Origin: Bartonella sp. M0283
GTDB lineage: Bacteria; Pseudomonadota; Alphaproteobacteria; Rhizobiales; Rhizobiaceae
Reading direction: 5' to 3'
Assembly: GCF_016100455.1 (NCBI RefSeq)
Contig: NZ_JACFSK010000001.1
Coordinates: 2,287,771-2,351,770, forward strand
Length of the DNA stretch: 64,000 nt
Every line of letters begins with the position of its first letter. Positions within the stretch are counted from its first letter, which is position 1. Shown piece after piece: positions 55,442 to 64,000 of the stretch. Below the pieces are notes generated by a model. The model searched no databases. It had not been told where the DNA came from and was given only the letters and a program-made list of their open reading frames with translations. The translations under genes were made by a program, and so were the position numbers.

Positions 55442-55470
55442 TTGACCTTTTCGTCCAAGCCCCCTATAGA
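55442..55470 (+). promoter_or_regulatory. Sigma-70-type promoter of rpmB
   Basis: TTGACC (55442-55447) and TATAGA (55465-55470) are separated by exactly 17 bases. The likely start would be about 95 bases before the rpmB start codon. It is the clearest promoter in the window. Confidence 0.75.
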
Positions 55471-55571
55471 AACGCAACTTACCAATTTTTGGGAAGCCAA
55501 TCTATGCGCGTGTTCATTTGAAATTTAACATGCCTGTCGGTTGCTTCTATTAGAATTTAAAGGTGAAACCT

Positions 55572-55865
55572 ATGTCCCGCGCCTGCGAATTGACTGGAAA
55601 AACAGTCCAATATGGCAATAATGTCAGCCACGCAAATAACAAATCGCGTCGCCGTTTTTTGCCGAATCTCTGCAATGTTACATTGATCTCGGATGCTCTC
55701 GAACAAAGCTATCGTTTGCGCATTTCAGCAAATGCTTTGCGCTCTGTCGAACATCGCGGTGGTCTTGATGCTTTTCTTTTGAAGTCCGGTGACAAGGAAT
55801 TGTCGCAACGGGCCCGCTTGTTGAAGCGTCAGATTGAAAAGAAGCTCGCTGAAACAGCAGCTTAA
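55572..55865 (+). CDS. rpmB: 50S ribosomal protein L28
   Basis: The 97-residue protein starts [20 protein letters not shown], typical of L28, and continues with [18 protein letters not shown]. It lacks the second pair of zinc-type cysteines. AAAGGTG upstream is the ribosome site; the ATG three codons in the longer frame is the right start. A terminator follows the stop. Confidence 0.95.
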   Translation: MSRACELTGKTVQYGNNVSHANNKSRRRFLPNLCNVTLISDALEQSYRLRISANALRSVEHRGGLDAFLLKSGDKELSQRARLLKRQIEKKLAETAA

Positions 55866-55888
55866 TTTTTTCAATATACGATTCGTCT

Positions 55889-55915
55889 TGAGGGCCGGTT
55901 TTCGGCCCTTTTTTC
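55889..55915 (+). terminator. Rho-independent terminator after rpmB
   Basis: AGGGCCG and CGGCCCT form a stem around GTTTT, followed by six T residues. Confidence 0.93.
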
Positions 55916-55940
55916 TGGTTCCATCACCCAGGGTAAAAAA

Positions 55941-56591
55941 ATGAAACAGACCCAGCATCTTCTTTTTGCAGTTTTTGCAATGTGCGTCGCGGTGACGGCA
56001 TCCAATGTTCTGGTGCAATATCCGTTTCACTGGTTCGGATTAGAACATCTTCTAACCTATGGCGCGTTTACCTATCCATTTGCTTTTCTCATTAACGATC
56101 TGACGAATCGACGTTACGGCCCCCATGCCGCAAGACGCATTGTTTATGCCGGCTTTGTTGCCGGTCTTGCTGTTTCATGGATTCTTGCAAGCCCCCGATT
56201 GGCAATTGCTTCGGGAACGGCTTTTCTTTTTGCACAATTGCTGGATATTCTAGTGTTCAATCCATTGCGGCGCAAAACCTGGTGGATTGCGCCGCTGGCG
56301 GCTGCAATTACCGGTTCGGCACTTGATACCGTTTGGTTCTTCGCTGTAGCCTTTTCCAGCCATTTTTCATTTATCGACAAACTCACCGGTTATAGCGATA
56401 GCTCGATCCCGACTATGACAAACCTGATGGGGCTTGAGATACCGGTCTGGCTTTCATTGTCATGCGGTGATTTTTGCGTGAAACTTTTTATGGGCGTGTT
56501 TATGCTTTTGCCATATGGTGCCATTCTGGCAATCTTCATGCCGGATATCTATCATGGAAAAGTTCATGAAAAAGGCGATCAAGCCATTTGA
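55941..56591 (+). CDS. Queuosine precursor transporter (YhhQ/QPTR family)
   Basis: This 216-residue inner-membrane protein has about six hydrophobic segments. Family motifs are FLINDLTNRRYGPHAARRIVYAGF (24 residues in total, core LTNRRYGPHAARRIV) and the C-terminal LGLEIPVWLSLSCGDFCVKLFMG-like region. YhhQ imports preQ0 or preQ1 for tRNA queuosine. It is probably a salvage route. Its 3' end overlaps the convergent aldolase gene by 13 bases. Confidence 0.9.
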   Translation: MKQTQHLLFAVFAMCVAVTASNVLVQYPFHWFGLEHLLTYGAFTYPFAFLINDLTNRRYGPHAARRIVYAGFVAGLAVSWILASPRLAIASGTAFLFAQLLDILVFNPLRRKTWWIAPLAAAITGSALDTVWFFAVAFSSHFSFIDKLTGYSDSSIPTMTNLMGLEIPVWLSLSCGDFCVKLFMGVFMLLPYGAILAIFMPDIYHGKVHEKGDQAI

Positions 56592-57343
56592 CCAAGAATG
56601 GTTCGGGCGGCTTCGCCAATCATTGCTTTGTCATTGCTCAATGTCATGAACTGGTAACCGAGTGATTGATACCGTTTGGCAAATGTGCTGTTCGGGCAAT
56701 AAACTCCGGCAATCAAATGCGCATCACGGGCTTTTTGTGCGATTGTTGTCAATGGCTCTATTATTTCAGGACTTGACGGATTAGCCTCTTTTCCTCCACT
56801 CCAACCGACCGAAAAGTCAAAAGGACCAACGAAAACGCCATCCAATCCCTGAACGGTCAAGATCTCGTCGAGATTTGCGAAAGCTTCACGCGTTTCGATC
56901 ATGGCGAAAATTGTGACATGTTGATTACAGCCGCTGAAATAATTGCTACTGCCAACAGCACCAAAACTGGTATTTGGTCGTAACGCTCCGAACGAACGTT
57001 GGCCAAGAGGAGGATATTTTACAAATTCGATCAATTTACGTGCTTGTTCGGCAGAGTTTATCATTGGTGCAATAATTGCATCGGCGCCGAAATCCAGGGC
57101 ACGGCTTGCCGTATCGAAACGATTGACGGGAATACGCACAATTGTTGTTTTATTACGGGATTTTGCATAATCAATAGCTGTAATGATGCTTGTTTCGTCA
57201 TGTGCGCCATGCTGCATATCAAAAACAATGGCATCAAAATCTGTTTCGGCCAATGCGGATATTGCAACAGGATCGGTAAAATTACTCCATGCCGAAAAAA
57301 CATGGCCCTTTTCTTTAACAATTGTTTTAATGCTTTTTCTCAT
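56579..57343 (-). CDS. HpcH/HpaI-family aldolase
   Basis: This class II (metal-dependent) pyruvate aldolase of 254 residues shows VFDMQHGAHDETS (catalytic His), IAPMINSAEQARKLIEFVKYP, the metal Glu in FAMIETREAF and the Asp in GVFVGPFDFSVG. Relatives cleave 2-keto-3-deoxy sugar acids or 4-hydroxy-2-oxo acids. The neighbouring MFS transporter on the same strand, 207 bases upstream, suggests a catabolic pair for a sugar acid, but the substrate is not fixed. Confidence 0.85.
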   Translation of the reverse strand: MRKSIKTIVKEKGHVFSAWSNFTDPVAISALAETDFDAIVFDMQHGAHDETSIITAIDYAKSRNKTTIVRIPVNRFDTASRALDFGADAIIAPMINSAEQARKLIEFVKYPPLGQRSFGALRPNTSFGAVGSSNYFSGCNQHVTIFAMIETREAFANLDEILTVQGLDGVFVGPFDFSVGWSGGKEANPSSPEIIEPLTTIAQKARDAHLIAGVYCPNSTFAKRYQSLGYQFMTLSNDKAMIGEAARTILGQMA

Positions 57344-57549
57344 CTTATTGTCCTCCCCTTCAATCAGCTATCGCTGCTTTTGATATAACCATGATATACA
57401 AGTAAAATTGTTTCATAAATAGAATAACCCGGTTAATTCCCTGAAAAATAACATTTGTATATGTGAGTCGATTTCGAATAAGCGAAATCGTTCAAAAACA
57501 AATAATTCCGAACAGAAGAAAGGAAACTTGGCATTATCCGATCAACCGG

Positions 57550-58845
57550 TTAGTGCTTGCGCCTGATATCCTCCTCAGTCAAAGCGGTTTTTGGCAGGAA
57601 GAAAAGGTAGATCATCGCTGACACAATGCCGATGCATGAACCGACCAAAAGCGCCGGAATAAAACTTCCTGTAAATTGTGCAATATAACCGGTCACAGTA
57701 GGTGCCAGTGCACCCCCTACGTAGCCAAAGGCATTCATTATGCCGCCCAGCGAACCGGTAACGCTTCGGGCCGCCAAAACAGAGACCATAGCCCAGGCCA
57801 TTGCCGATGCGGAACCCACTCCGAACATAACAATGCAAATAAAAATAACGGCTAAAACATTGCTCGCTGTCAATGCACATAAAAAGGTGAAAACCGACAT
57901 CATGGCAAGACTGAATGATACAATATACCGGCGTGCTTCAATTGGAGTTATGCTTTTCGAGGAAGCCCAATCAACAATATAACCTGTCCCAACGCTCCCG
58001 ATTATGCCGAAAGCAAAGGGGATGGCCGCGACCCAACCGGTTTTTTGCAAGCTCATGCCGCGTTCCATTTCTAGATAACTCGGAAGCCACGTCATAAATA
58101 ACCACGTGAGGTAGATGGTGCCAAAATACCCCAACATAAGTCCCCATGTTACACGAAAGCGGAATAGACCTATCCATTCGGCAAAATCGGTAACGCTTTC
58201 AGGTTCATTTTCTTCACCCTCTATAAGGTAGGTTTTTTCTTCTTGTGTGAGATCGGAATGGTGAGGATCCCGATAAATAATGAACCAGATTATTGAAACA
58301 AGAATACCGACAACGCCCATGATGATGAACATCCAACGCCAGCCGAAGGTCAACATCAATGCGGTTAATAAAGGCGGTGCTACAGTCGGGCCCAATGTAG
58401 AAACACAATTATAGATACCGGTTGGTTTTCCGCGCTGACTGAGAGGAAACCAGTCACGTACAACGCGTGCATCTGAAACAAACATTGGTGATTCACCCAT
58501 GCCCAGAAATATTCGGGCAATGATGAATTGGAAGAAGTTGAAAACCATACCGCACAATGCTTGGGCAAGTGACCAGATAAATAAGCCTATTCCTAATATG
58601 CGGCGCGCTCCCAATCTATCGACGAGAACTCCACAAGGTAATTGTGAAATCGCATATGCCCATAAAAACGCGGAAAGTAGCCATCCCATTTCGGTCAAGG
58701 ATAAGCCGAGGTCCTGGCGGATCACTGTGTTACCTATCGCAAGCGTCGAACGGTCGATATAGTTGATGGTTCCGATCAGAACCAGCATGAGAAGCGTCGT
58801 ATTTTGTCTTTTGCGGACTTTAGGCGTGGCGCGTAATTCTGTCAT
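57550..58845 (-). CDS. MFS transporter, anion:cation symporter family
   Basis: This 431-residue protein has 12 hydrophobic segments. ATG 58845 (MTELRATPKVRKRQ) has GGAGAGAAG upstream and is the right start; the longer frame has a long hydrophilic extension with no ribosome site. Typical ACS motifs are INYIDRSTLAIGNTVIRQDL and the loop DRLGARRILGIGLFI. Family members carry galactonate, glucarate and similar acids. With the HpaI aldolase it may form a sugar-acid uptake and cleavage unit. Confidence 0.87.
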   Translation of the reverse strand: MTELRATPKVRKRQNTTLLMLVLIGTINYIDRSTLAIGNTVIRQDLGLSLTEMGWLLSAFLWAYAISQLPCGVLVDRLGARRILGIGLFIWSLAQALCGMVFNFFQFIIARIFLGMGESPMFVSDARVVRDWFPLSQRGKPTGIYNCVSTLGPTVAPPLLTALMLTFGWRWMFIIMGVVGILVSIIWFIIYRDPHHSDLTQEEKTYLIEGEENEPESVTDFAEWIGLFRFRVTWGLMLGYFGTIYLTWLFMTWLPSYLEMERGMSLQKTGWVAAIPFAFGIIGSVGTGYIVDWASSKSITPIEARRYIVSFSLAMMSVFTFLCALTASNVLAVIFICIVMFGVGSASAMAWAMVSVLAARSVTGSLGGIMNAFGYVGGALAPTVTGYIAQFTGSFIPALLVGSCIGIVSAMIYLFFLPKTALTEEDIRRKH

Positions 58846-59077
58846 GGTTCTTCTCTCCCCCCTCGTTTTTCTTCCCCTCGAAAAACTTCTCCGATAAAAC
58901 CGGATTGATTGATAAATGAAAGACAGATTTAAGCTAGAAATAGGTCGATTATTGATATATCTGATGTGAAAATCAATAAAATTATTTGGCAGGAACGGGG
59001 CGGATAACAGGTTTTTATATTGTAAAAAATCTATCTGTTTAGGATTTTTGAGCGATGGCACAATTTGTGCCGGAAAA

Positions 59078-59777
59078 CCGGTGATAACGTATATTTCGGA
59101 AGGGTTTGATTTTCTGAGGCAGAACGTGCGCAAGTACTGCGGCAAAATGTTGATAACGCCTGCTGCCAGGGGATTGCGTAACCACCTCCAGAAAGTCAGG
59201 CTGATAGTGAAACGTAATGTGGCGTCAAAACAAGGTGACCTGATAAAACAGCTTAACCGGTACTGGTACTACGGGGTTGGACAAATTATCATCGTCATAT
59301 TGTTGCCAAAGAGACGTTTGGCTATATCGACTATCGCGTCTGGAAGTTGCTCTGGCGCTGGTCGTGTCGACGGCACGGTAATTGCAACAAATACTGGCTG
59401 AAGCAGAAGTATTGTCACTCGATAGGTGGCGAGAACTGGGTATTCCAGTGTATCGATGCGGAAAACGGCCTACAAAGGTTGGTATCCTGTAAAGATATCA
59501 CTATAAAACGTCACATTAAAATCACGTCTGAGGCTAATCCATATGATCCGGTTGACGAGTTGTACTTCGAAGAGCTGCAGGTTAAGCGCTGGAAAGAAGG
59601 TAAATGCAGCGAGGAAAACTGAGATTAATTTGGGCGCGACAGGGCCATTGATGTCCGATCTGCCACCAGATCTTCAGAGATAACGATGATTAGGATGTCC
59701 ATCGCATTATCAGACGAGTAGATGGAGGTGGTGATGAAATCGATAATTTAATGATGATGCATCCTAACTGCCAATAA
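59078..59777 (+). pseudogene. Group II intron reverse transcriptase/maturase, C-terminal remnant
   Basis: Frame 1 from 59078 encodes ISEGFDFLRQNVRKYCGKML, the start of the maturase X/D region. After a shift near 59270 a second frame encodes NYHRHIVAKETFGYIDYRVW and KYCHSIGGENWVFQC (59284-59460). Further on KRHIKITSEANPYDPVDELYF follows the pattern of the maturase D domain. At 59700-59777 another frame gives HRIIRRVDGGGDEIDNLMMM and HPNCQ, the HNH endonuclease motif, then stops. The RT fingers and palm are absent, no intron domain V was seen downstream, and frames are shifted at least twice. Confidence 0.87.
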
Positions 59778-59910
59778 TTGATCCATAACCATGAAGTGGG
59801 TTAGATACTACATATGGTGTTTTTATATAAAATAAAGATCAATATGTTGACATTGAAATGAATGCCATGGTAATACATGCAGTATTGTCAAAATTGTTAA
59901 TAGGTGCCCC

Positions 59911-60135
59911 ATGGCAGGTAAAAATCAACACGTAGTTAAACGAACTGACGGTTGGGCTGTGCGTGGTGAAAAGAACTCCAGAGATACTTCACATCATCGC
60001 ACGCAGCAGGAAGCTTTCGAAGCTGCGCGTAATATAGCAAAGAATCAAGGGAGTGAGGTTTTCATTCATGGTGAAAATGGGAAAATCCGTGAGCGGAATA
60101 CTTACGGTAATGATCCTTTTCCACCAAAAGGCTAA
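59911..60135 (+). CDS. DUF2188 protein
   Basis: This 74-residue protein matches DUF2188: NQHVVKRTDGWAVRGEKNSR near the N-terminus, THHRTQ-type DTSHHRTQQEAFEAARNIA in the middle and EVFIHGENGKIRERNTYGND with a PFPPKG end. DUF2188 proteins are small, of unknown function, and widely spread by transfer. The neighbouring intron wreck suggests recent acquisition. The gene appears intact. Confidence 0.85.
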   Translation: MAGKNQHVVKRTDGWAVRGEKNSRDTSHHRTQQEAFEAARNIAKNQGSEVFIHGENGKIRERNTYGNDPFPPKG

Positions 60136-60776
60136 CCCAACAATTAAAATGTTGCTGGCCCAAACCTAGTGCGGGCTTATAAAGGCTTGAGTCGGACGCG
60201 AGGTTGCATATACGCTTCTTAAGCGGTCGGGACAGTAATGTGCTGCTGCTACCCGATACAGAACGGATTTCCAATTTTTAAAGAATGCCGATTTGATGAT
60301 TGTCTCATCGGTTAGAGAAACGCATGTTTAAACAGCATGGTCGGGTTTCACTGCGGGATTGGTGTTCTTATGCCGTGGTATGAGAGTCAAAAAGAATCTT
60401 TAGGATGAAAGCCTCGAGAATATTGCATCGCTTCCGCTAGAAAATGTCATGGCTTGATAGAGCAGAAGTGCAAATCCCGATGGCATTTTCGTCTTGATAA
60501 ATTTTTGCGTTAATGCGTAGAAATCAGGCTGAAAGCCGTTTGTCTTCCTGCAGTTACCTGTTTGGTTTTTAAAATCCAGCAAATAAAGAAGAAAATGAAC
60601 AGGATAATAGGCATACAACAGTTTGGGAAAATGCCGAATTAAAGCAAATTTCCGAAAACTCGGTTACGTTTTAACAAAGATATTCAAAGACGCTGTGATT
60701 GCGTGATTGTTTGTCGCAAAATTCTGATTGAAGAGGTAAAAATTACGGAACCGCGGCAAGTAGAAGATAGGTTCTG
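60136..60776. other. Intergenic stretch, 640 bp, no gene recognised
   Basis: Between the DUF2188 gene and cobT I recognise no gene. A 72-residue open frame on the minus strand (60400-60618) has no known similarity and no ribosome site. A weak CAACA/TGTTG hairpin lies just after the DUF2188 stop. Confidence 0.4.
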
Positions 60777-62654
60777 TTAGCGAGTTTTACGGGATTCATT
60801 CTCGTCAAACAGGCTTGCAAGTTGTTCGGTCATGGCACCGGCAAGCTCTTCCGCATCGACAATTGTTACAGCACGCTGATAATAGCGGGTGACATCATGA
60901 CCGATACCGATTGCAATCAACTCGACCGGAGAGTGAGCCTCTATTTCTTCAATAACAGCGCGCAAATGCTTTTCCAGATAATTGCCCGGATTGACAGAAA
61001 GTGTGGAATCATCAACCGGAGCACCGTCAGAAATCATCATCAGAATGCGTCTATATTCGCGCCGGCCAAGTAACCGTTGGTGAGCCCATATCAAAGCTTC
61101 GCCGTCGATATTTTCTTTAAGGAGCCCTTCACGCATCATCAGGCCAAGATTGCGCTTTGCGCGCCGCCAAGGTGTGTCAGCACTTTTATAAATAATATGG
61201 CGCAAATCGTTCAGGCGACCCGGATTGGCGGGTTTTCCGTTGGCCAGCCACTTTTCGCGTGATTGCCCGCCTTTCCAGGCTTTTGTGGTGAAGCCCAGAA
61301 TTTCAACCTTCACGCCGCAGCGTTCAAGTGTTCTTGCCAGAATATCAACACAGGTTGCTGCAACAGTAATGGGACGCCCTCTCATGGAGCCGGAATTATC
61401 AATGACCAGCGAGACAACGGTATCGCGAAAATCGGTATCGCGCTCCTGTTTGAAAGAAAGTGGCTGTGTCGGGTCAATAACAACACGCGGCAGCCTTGCC
61501 GAATCGAGATAGCCTTCTTCAAGGTCGAAATTCCACGACCTGTTCTGTTGAGCCATCAAACGCCGTTGCAAGCGGTTGGCGAGCTTGCCAACAGCGCCTT
61601 GCAAATTGGTAAGCTGCTTATCAAGAAACGCACGTAATTTTGTGAGTTCTTCAATGTCGCAAAGTTCGGATGCTTCGACTTCCTCGTCAAATTCGCGCGT
61701 ATAGACTTTGTAATCGCCAAGCTCGTCCATATCCGAAAATGGTGGTTGCGGGCGTTTGGTTTGACCAGGGGTCTGTTCGGTGTCTATCTCTTCGGAATCG
61801 CTGCCATCATCATCAGCCGAGTCCGATGCTTCCATGTCTCCGTCTTCGGCATTTTCATCAACATCATCAGAAGGTTCGCTTTCCGTCTTGTCGGAGCCTT
61901 CTTGTTCTTTTGAATCGCCGTCCTCGTTTTCCTGAGGCTCGTTGTTTTCATCCTCGTTCTCACCCTCGCTATCAGTCTCGTTCTCTTCGAGACTGTCAGC
62001 AAGTTGCATGGATGCCAACATATTACGCACGATGCGGGCAAATTTGTCCTGATCATTGACATTTTTTGCCAGATGATCGAGGTCTTTTCCGGCTTTTTCT
62101 TCAATCCACTCACGCCATAGATCGACGACCGGCCCAGCTTCTTCGGGTGGTTTACGTCCGGTAATCTTCTCGCGCACCATCAGCGCCAAGGCTTCTTCAA
62201 GCGGCGCTTCTTCCTTTGTGGTGATAGCCTGATAGTTTGCCCTTTTATATTTGTCGGCAAGCATTGCATCAAGGTTTTCTGCCATGCCTTCCATGGCAAG
62301 TGTGCCGATTGCTTCAACACGTGCCTGCTCGACAGCATCATAAACAGCACGTGCTTCGGGCACTTGTGGGGCGAGATTGGAATGGATTTCACTATCATGC
62401 CATGCTTGACGCAAAGCCATTGAATCGGCAAGTCCGCGCGTAACAGCATAATCATTATATGTCGGGTGGCGGGGAATATCGGGAAGCCGTGCGTGTCCCG
62501 CCACTATAGCGGGGCGGTCTTCACCGAAAACTACATCAAGTTCATGATCGCCAGAGACCGCACGCATGCAAACAGTTGTCGCCCGTTTGAACGGCTCACT
62601 GTCAATTAGTCCCGAAGGACGTTCTCGCGTGTTGTCTCCTGCTTGTGCGGTCAT
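60777..62654 (-). CDS. cobT: Cobaltochelatase subunit CobT
   Basis: CobT joins CobS and CobN in the aerobic cobalt chelatase that inserts Co2+ into hydrogenobyrinic acid a,c-diamide. The 625-residue protein has an N-terminal domain (1-210), a long acidic linker (about 215-295, Glu/Asp-rich with [14 protein letters not shown]) and a C-terminal von Willebrand A domain with the metal-ion site [12 protein letters not shown] near residue 420. The stop is 11 bases upstream... the order is cobS then cobT on the minus strand. CobN is not in the window. Confidence 0.95.
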   Translation of the reverse strand: MTAQAGDNTRERPSGLIDSEPFKRATTVCMRAVSGDHELDVVFGEDRPAIVAGHARLPDIPRHPTYNDYAVTRGLADSMALRQAWHDSEIHSNLAPQVPEARAVYDAVEQARVEAIGTLAMEGMAENLDAMLADKYKRANYQAITTKEEAPLEEALALMVREKITGRKPPEEAGPVVDLWREWIEEKAGKDLDHLAKNVNDQDKFARIVRNMLASMQLADSLEENETDSEGENEDENNEPQENEDGDSKEQEGSDKTESEPSDDVDENAEDGDMEASDSADDDGSDSEEIDTEQTPGQTKRPQPPFSDMDELGDYKVYTREFDEEVEASELCDIEELTKLRAFLDKQLTNLQGAVGKLANRLQRRLMAQQNRSWNFDLEEGYLDSARLPRVVIDPTQPLSFKQERDTDFRDTVVSLVIDNSGSMRGRPITVAATCVDILARTLERCGVKVEILGFTTKAWKGGQSREKWLANGKPANPGRLNDLRHIIYKSADTPWRRAKRNLGLMMREGLLKENIDGEALIWAHQRLLGRREYRRILMMISDGAPVDDSTLSVNPGNYLEKHLRAVIEEIEAHSPVELIAIGIGHDVTRYYQRAVTIVDAEELAGAMTEQLASLFDENESRKTR

Positions 62655-62665
62655 AAATGTTTTCC

Positions 62666-63652
62666 TTACGACAGAACCGCATGGGCCAGTGATTCAGGCA
62701 ATTCCTTACCAAAAGCCCGTTGATAGAATTCAGCAACGGTCGGGCGTTCCAGTTCGTCGCACTTGTTTAAAAATGTAAGGCGGAATGCAAATCCCAGATC
62801 TTTGAAAATTTCGGTGTTTTCGGCCCAGGTAATCACGGTACGCGGGCTCATGACTGTTGACAGATCGCCATTGATGAACGCCTGTCTCGTCATATCCGCA
62901 ACATGAACCATTTGTGATACAGTTTCGCGGCCTTCCTTGGTCTGGAAGGATTTTGCCTTTGCCAGAACAATATTGACTTCATTGTCATGCGGCAAATAGT
63001 TCAAGGTTGTCACAATCGACCAGCGGTCCATTTGCGCCTGGTTGATTTGCTGTGTGCCATGGTAAAGGCCGGTTGTGTCACCCAGACCGATTGTGTTTGC
63101 TGTAGCAAACAGACGAAAAGCAGGATGCGGTGAAATAACGCGACTCTGGTCAAGCAAGGTCAAACGTCCGGACGATTCCAATACACGCTGGATAACAAAC
63201 ATAACATCAGGACGACCGGCATCATATTCATCAAAAACCAGTGCAACATTTCTTTGATAGGCCCATGGCAGAATACCATCCTGAAATTCTGTCACCTGCA
63301 TACCGTTTTTGATAACAATCGCATCCTTTCCGACAAGGTCGATACGACTGACGTGGCTATCAAGATTAACGCGGATACAAGGCCAGTTCAAACGCGCGGC
63401 AATCTGCTCGATATGGGTAGATTTACCGGTACCGTGATAGCCTGAAACCATCACACGACGATTGAAGGCAAAACCGGCAAGGATGGCTAAAGTTGTTTCC
63501 CGATCGAATAGATAATCCGGATCAAGCTCGGGCACATTAGGATCTGTTTCGCTGAACGCTGGAACCTGCATATCGGTATCAATACCGAAAAGTTCGCGTG
63601 CCGAAACCGTTATATCCGGCACATTATCAATACCCAGATCGTCCTTTGTCAT
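62666..63652 (-). CDS. cobS: Cobaltochelatase subunit CobS (AAA+ ATPase)
   Basis: CobS is a MoxR-like AAA+ ATPase that forms a ring with CobT. The start ATG 63652 (GGAGG four bases upstream; another ATG one codon earlier) gives about 328 residues. Motifs are Walker [16 protein letters not shown], Walker [16 protein letters not shown], sensor-type [18 protein letters not shown] and [17 protein letters not shown]. cobT starts 11 bases downstream. No cobalamin riboswitch was recognised before the gene. Confidence 0.95.
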   Translation of the reverse strand: MTKDDLGIDNVPDITVSARELFGIDTDMQVPAFSETDPNVPELDPDYLFDRETTLAILAGFAFNRRVMVSGYHGTGKSTHIEQIAARLNWPCIRVNLDSHVSRIDLVGKDAIVIKNGMQVTEFQDGILPWAYQRNVALVFDEYDAGRPDVMFVIQRVLESSGRLTLLDQSRVISPHPAFRLFATANTIGLGDTTGLYHGTQQINQAQMDRWSIVTTLNYLPHDNEVNIVLAKAKSFQTKEGRETVSQMVHVADMTRQAFINGDLSTVMSPRTVITWAENTEIFKDLGFAFRLTFLNKCDELERPTVAEFYQRAFGKELPESLAHAVLS

Positions 63653-63822
63653 CATGCCTCCATACGGGATAAAACCGCTGTCCGAATTAAATATGAACAC
63701 ACCTTATAGCTATAATGTGTTTTAAGTTGAAGAGCTACAAGCTCTCGATCTGTTATCAGACAGTCAGACAAGAATTTCAATGTTCCATTGAAAAGAATTG
63801 TCTTTTGGTCTTCAATTTGACG

Positions 63823-64000
63823 TTAGCAAAAGCCGGCATTTTTCAGCAGGTTATATGCCTGTAATACTTCGCGCAAGCGATCTTCGGAAGACCGGTCACC
63901 CCCATTTGCATCAGGGTGATGAAGTTTTACCAGAGCCTTGTATTTCGCCTTTATGTCACGGCTGGTTGCATTAGCTTCAAGGCCCAATGTCATGAAAGCC
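63823..64000 (-). CDS. J-domain protein, C-terminal part
   Basis: Only the last 58 codons are in the window; the gene runs off the right edge. The frame reads LGLEANATSRDIKAKYKALV followed by KLHHPDANGGDRSSEDRL, containing the HPD motif that stimulates Hsp70 ATPase, and ends KNAGFC. A J-domain gene upstream of cobS is the usual order in Rhizobiales. The protein probably has a longer N-terminal region outside the window. Confidence 0.85.
   Translation of the reverse strand, partial: AFMTLGLEANATSRDIKAKYKALVKLHHPDANGGDRSSEDRLREVLQAYNLLKNAGFC

Noticed and set aside
59048..59622. Two overlapping open frames read as separate intact genes
   Set aside because: Both carry consecutive parts of one group II intron protein in different frames. 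They are pieces of one pseudogene.
60400..60618. 72-residue minus-strand open frame
   Set aside because: It has no ribosome site and no recognised similarity, and its composition is like the surrounding gene-free DNA.
63656..63822. Cobalamin riboswitch before cobS
   Set aside because: The conserved B12-box (AGCCACTG type) was not found in this short gap.

Overview
The window reads as chromosomal DNA of an alphaproteobacterium of the order Hyphomicrobiales (Rhizobiales), most like Bartonellaceae. The basis is gene content and order: cobS-cobT beside a J-domain gene, hemD / Mic60-like / HemY, ffh-chorismate mutase-rpsP, DUF1674-htpX-rsmB-heparinase-purH, and BioMNY. The base composition looks moderate (mid-40s percent G+C by eye), with A/T-rich gaps. 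A gluconate dehydrogenase operon and sugar-acid genes would suit a sugar-rich niche such as an insect gut, but the species is inference.

Layout. 0-7.8 kb: molybdate operon modE-modA-modB with a visible ModE operator, a 2-hydroxyacid dehydrogenase, D-amino-acid transaminase, holA behind a TrpXYZ-type ABC transporter, and tRNA-Gly(GCC). 7.8-9.9 kb: A/T-rich accessory stretch with an orphan acetolactate decarboxylase and a wrecked GmrSD-type restriction gene. 9.9-14.6 kb: DASS anion transporter, two divergent DJ-1/PfpI genes (one an AraC regulator), thiD. 14.8-18.7 kb: three-gene membrane gluconate 2-dehydrogenase operon. 18.7-24.5 kb: plsC, the BioMNY biotin importer, UspA, a D,D-carboxypeptidase overlapping a His-rich COG0523 GTPase. 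25-31.7 kb: L,D-transpeptidase/TusA-like pair, methyltransferase, EVE-YciI-gpsA-tsaD, then hemD. 31.7-40 kb: Mic60-like and HemY membrane proteins, TerB, glutamine amidotransferase, ChaC, DUF2125, pyridoxal kinase, carbonic anhydrase. 40-50.7 kb: lytic transglycosylase, a structured leader before ffh, chorismate mutase, rpsP, htpX, rsmB, heparinase-like protein, purH. 51-52 kb: a DUF1127 micro-protein followed by three hairpins with pyrimidine-rich loops, and a decayed second copy. 52-59 kb: two DMT exporters, SURF1, rpmB, a queuosine-precursor transporter, an HpaI aldolase and an MFS transporter. 59-60.8 kb: group II intron maturase wreckage and a DUF2188 gene. 60.8-64 kb: cobT, cobS and a J-domain protein.

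Most of the window is ordinary core genome. The strongest non-coding signal is the DUF1127 locus at 51.45-51.96 kb. It resembles the alphaproteobacterial 'cuckoo'/CcsR-type small RNAs, whose hairpin loops carry anti-Shine-Dalgarno-like CCUCC motifs, and the whole unit appears to have been duplicated with one copy decaying. Secondary points are the ModE operator, the unexplained structured leader of ffh, two in-frame minisatellites, and two reading-frame wrecks (GmrSD and group II intron) that mark accessory insertions.
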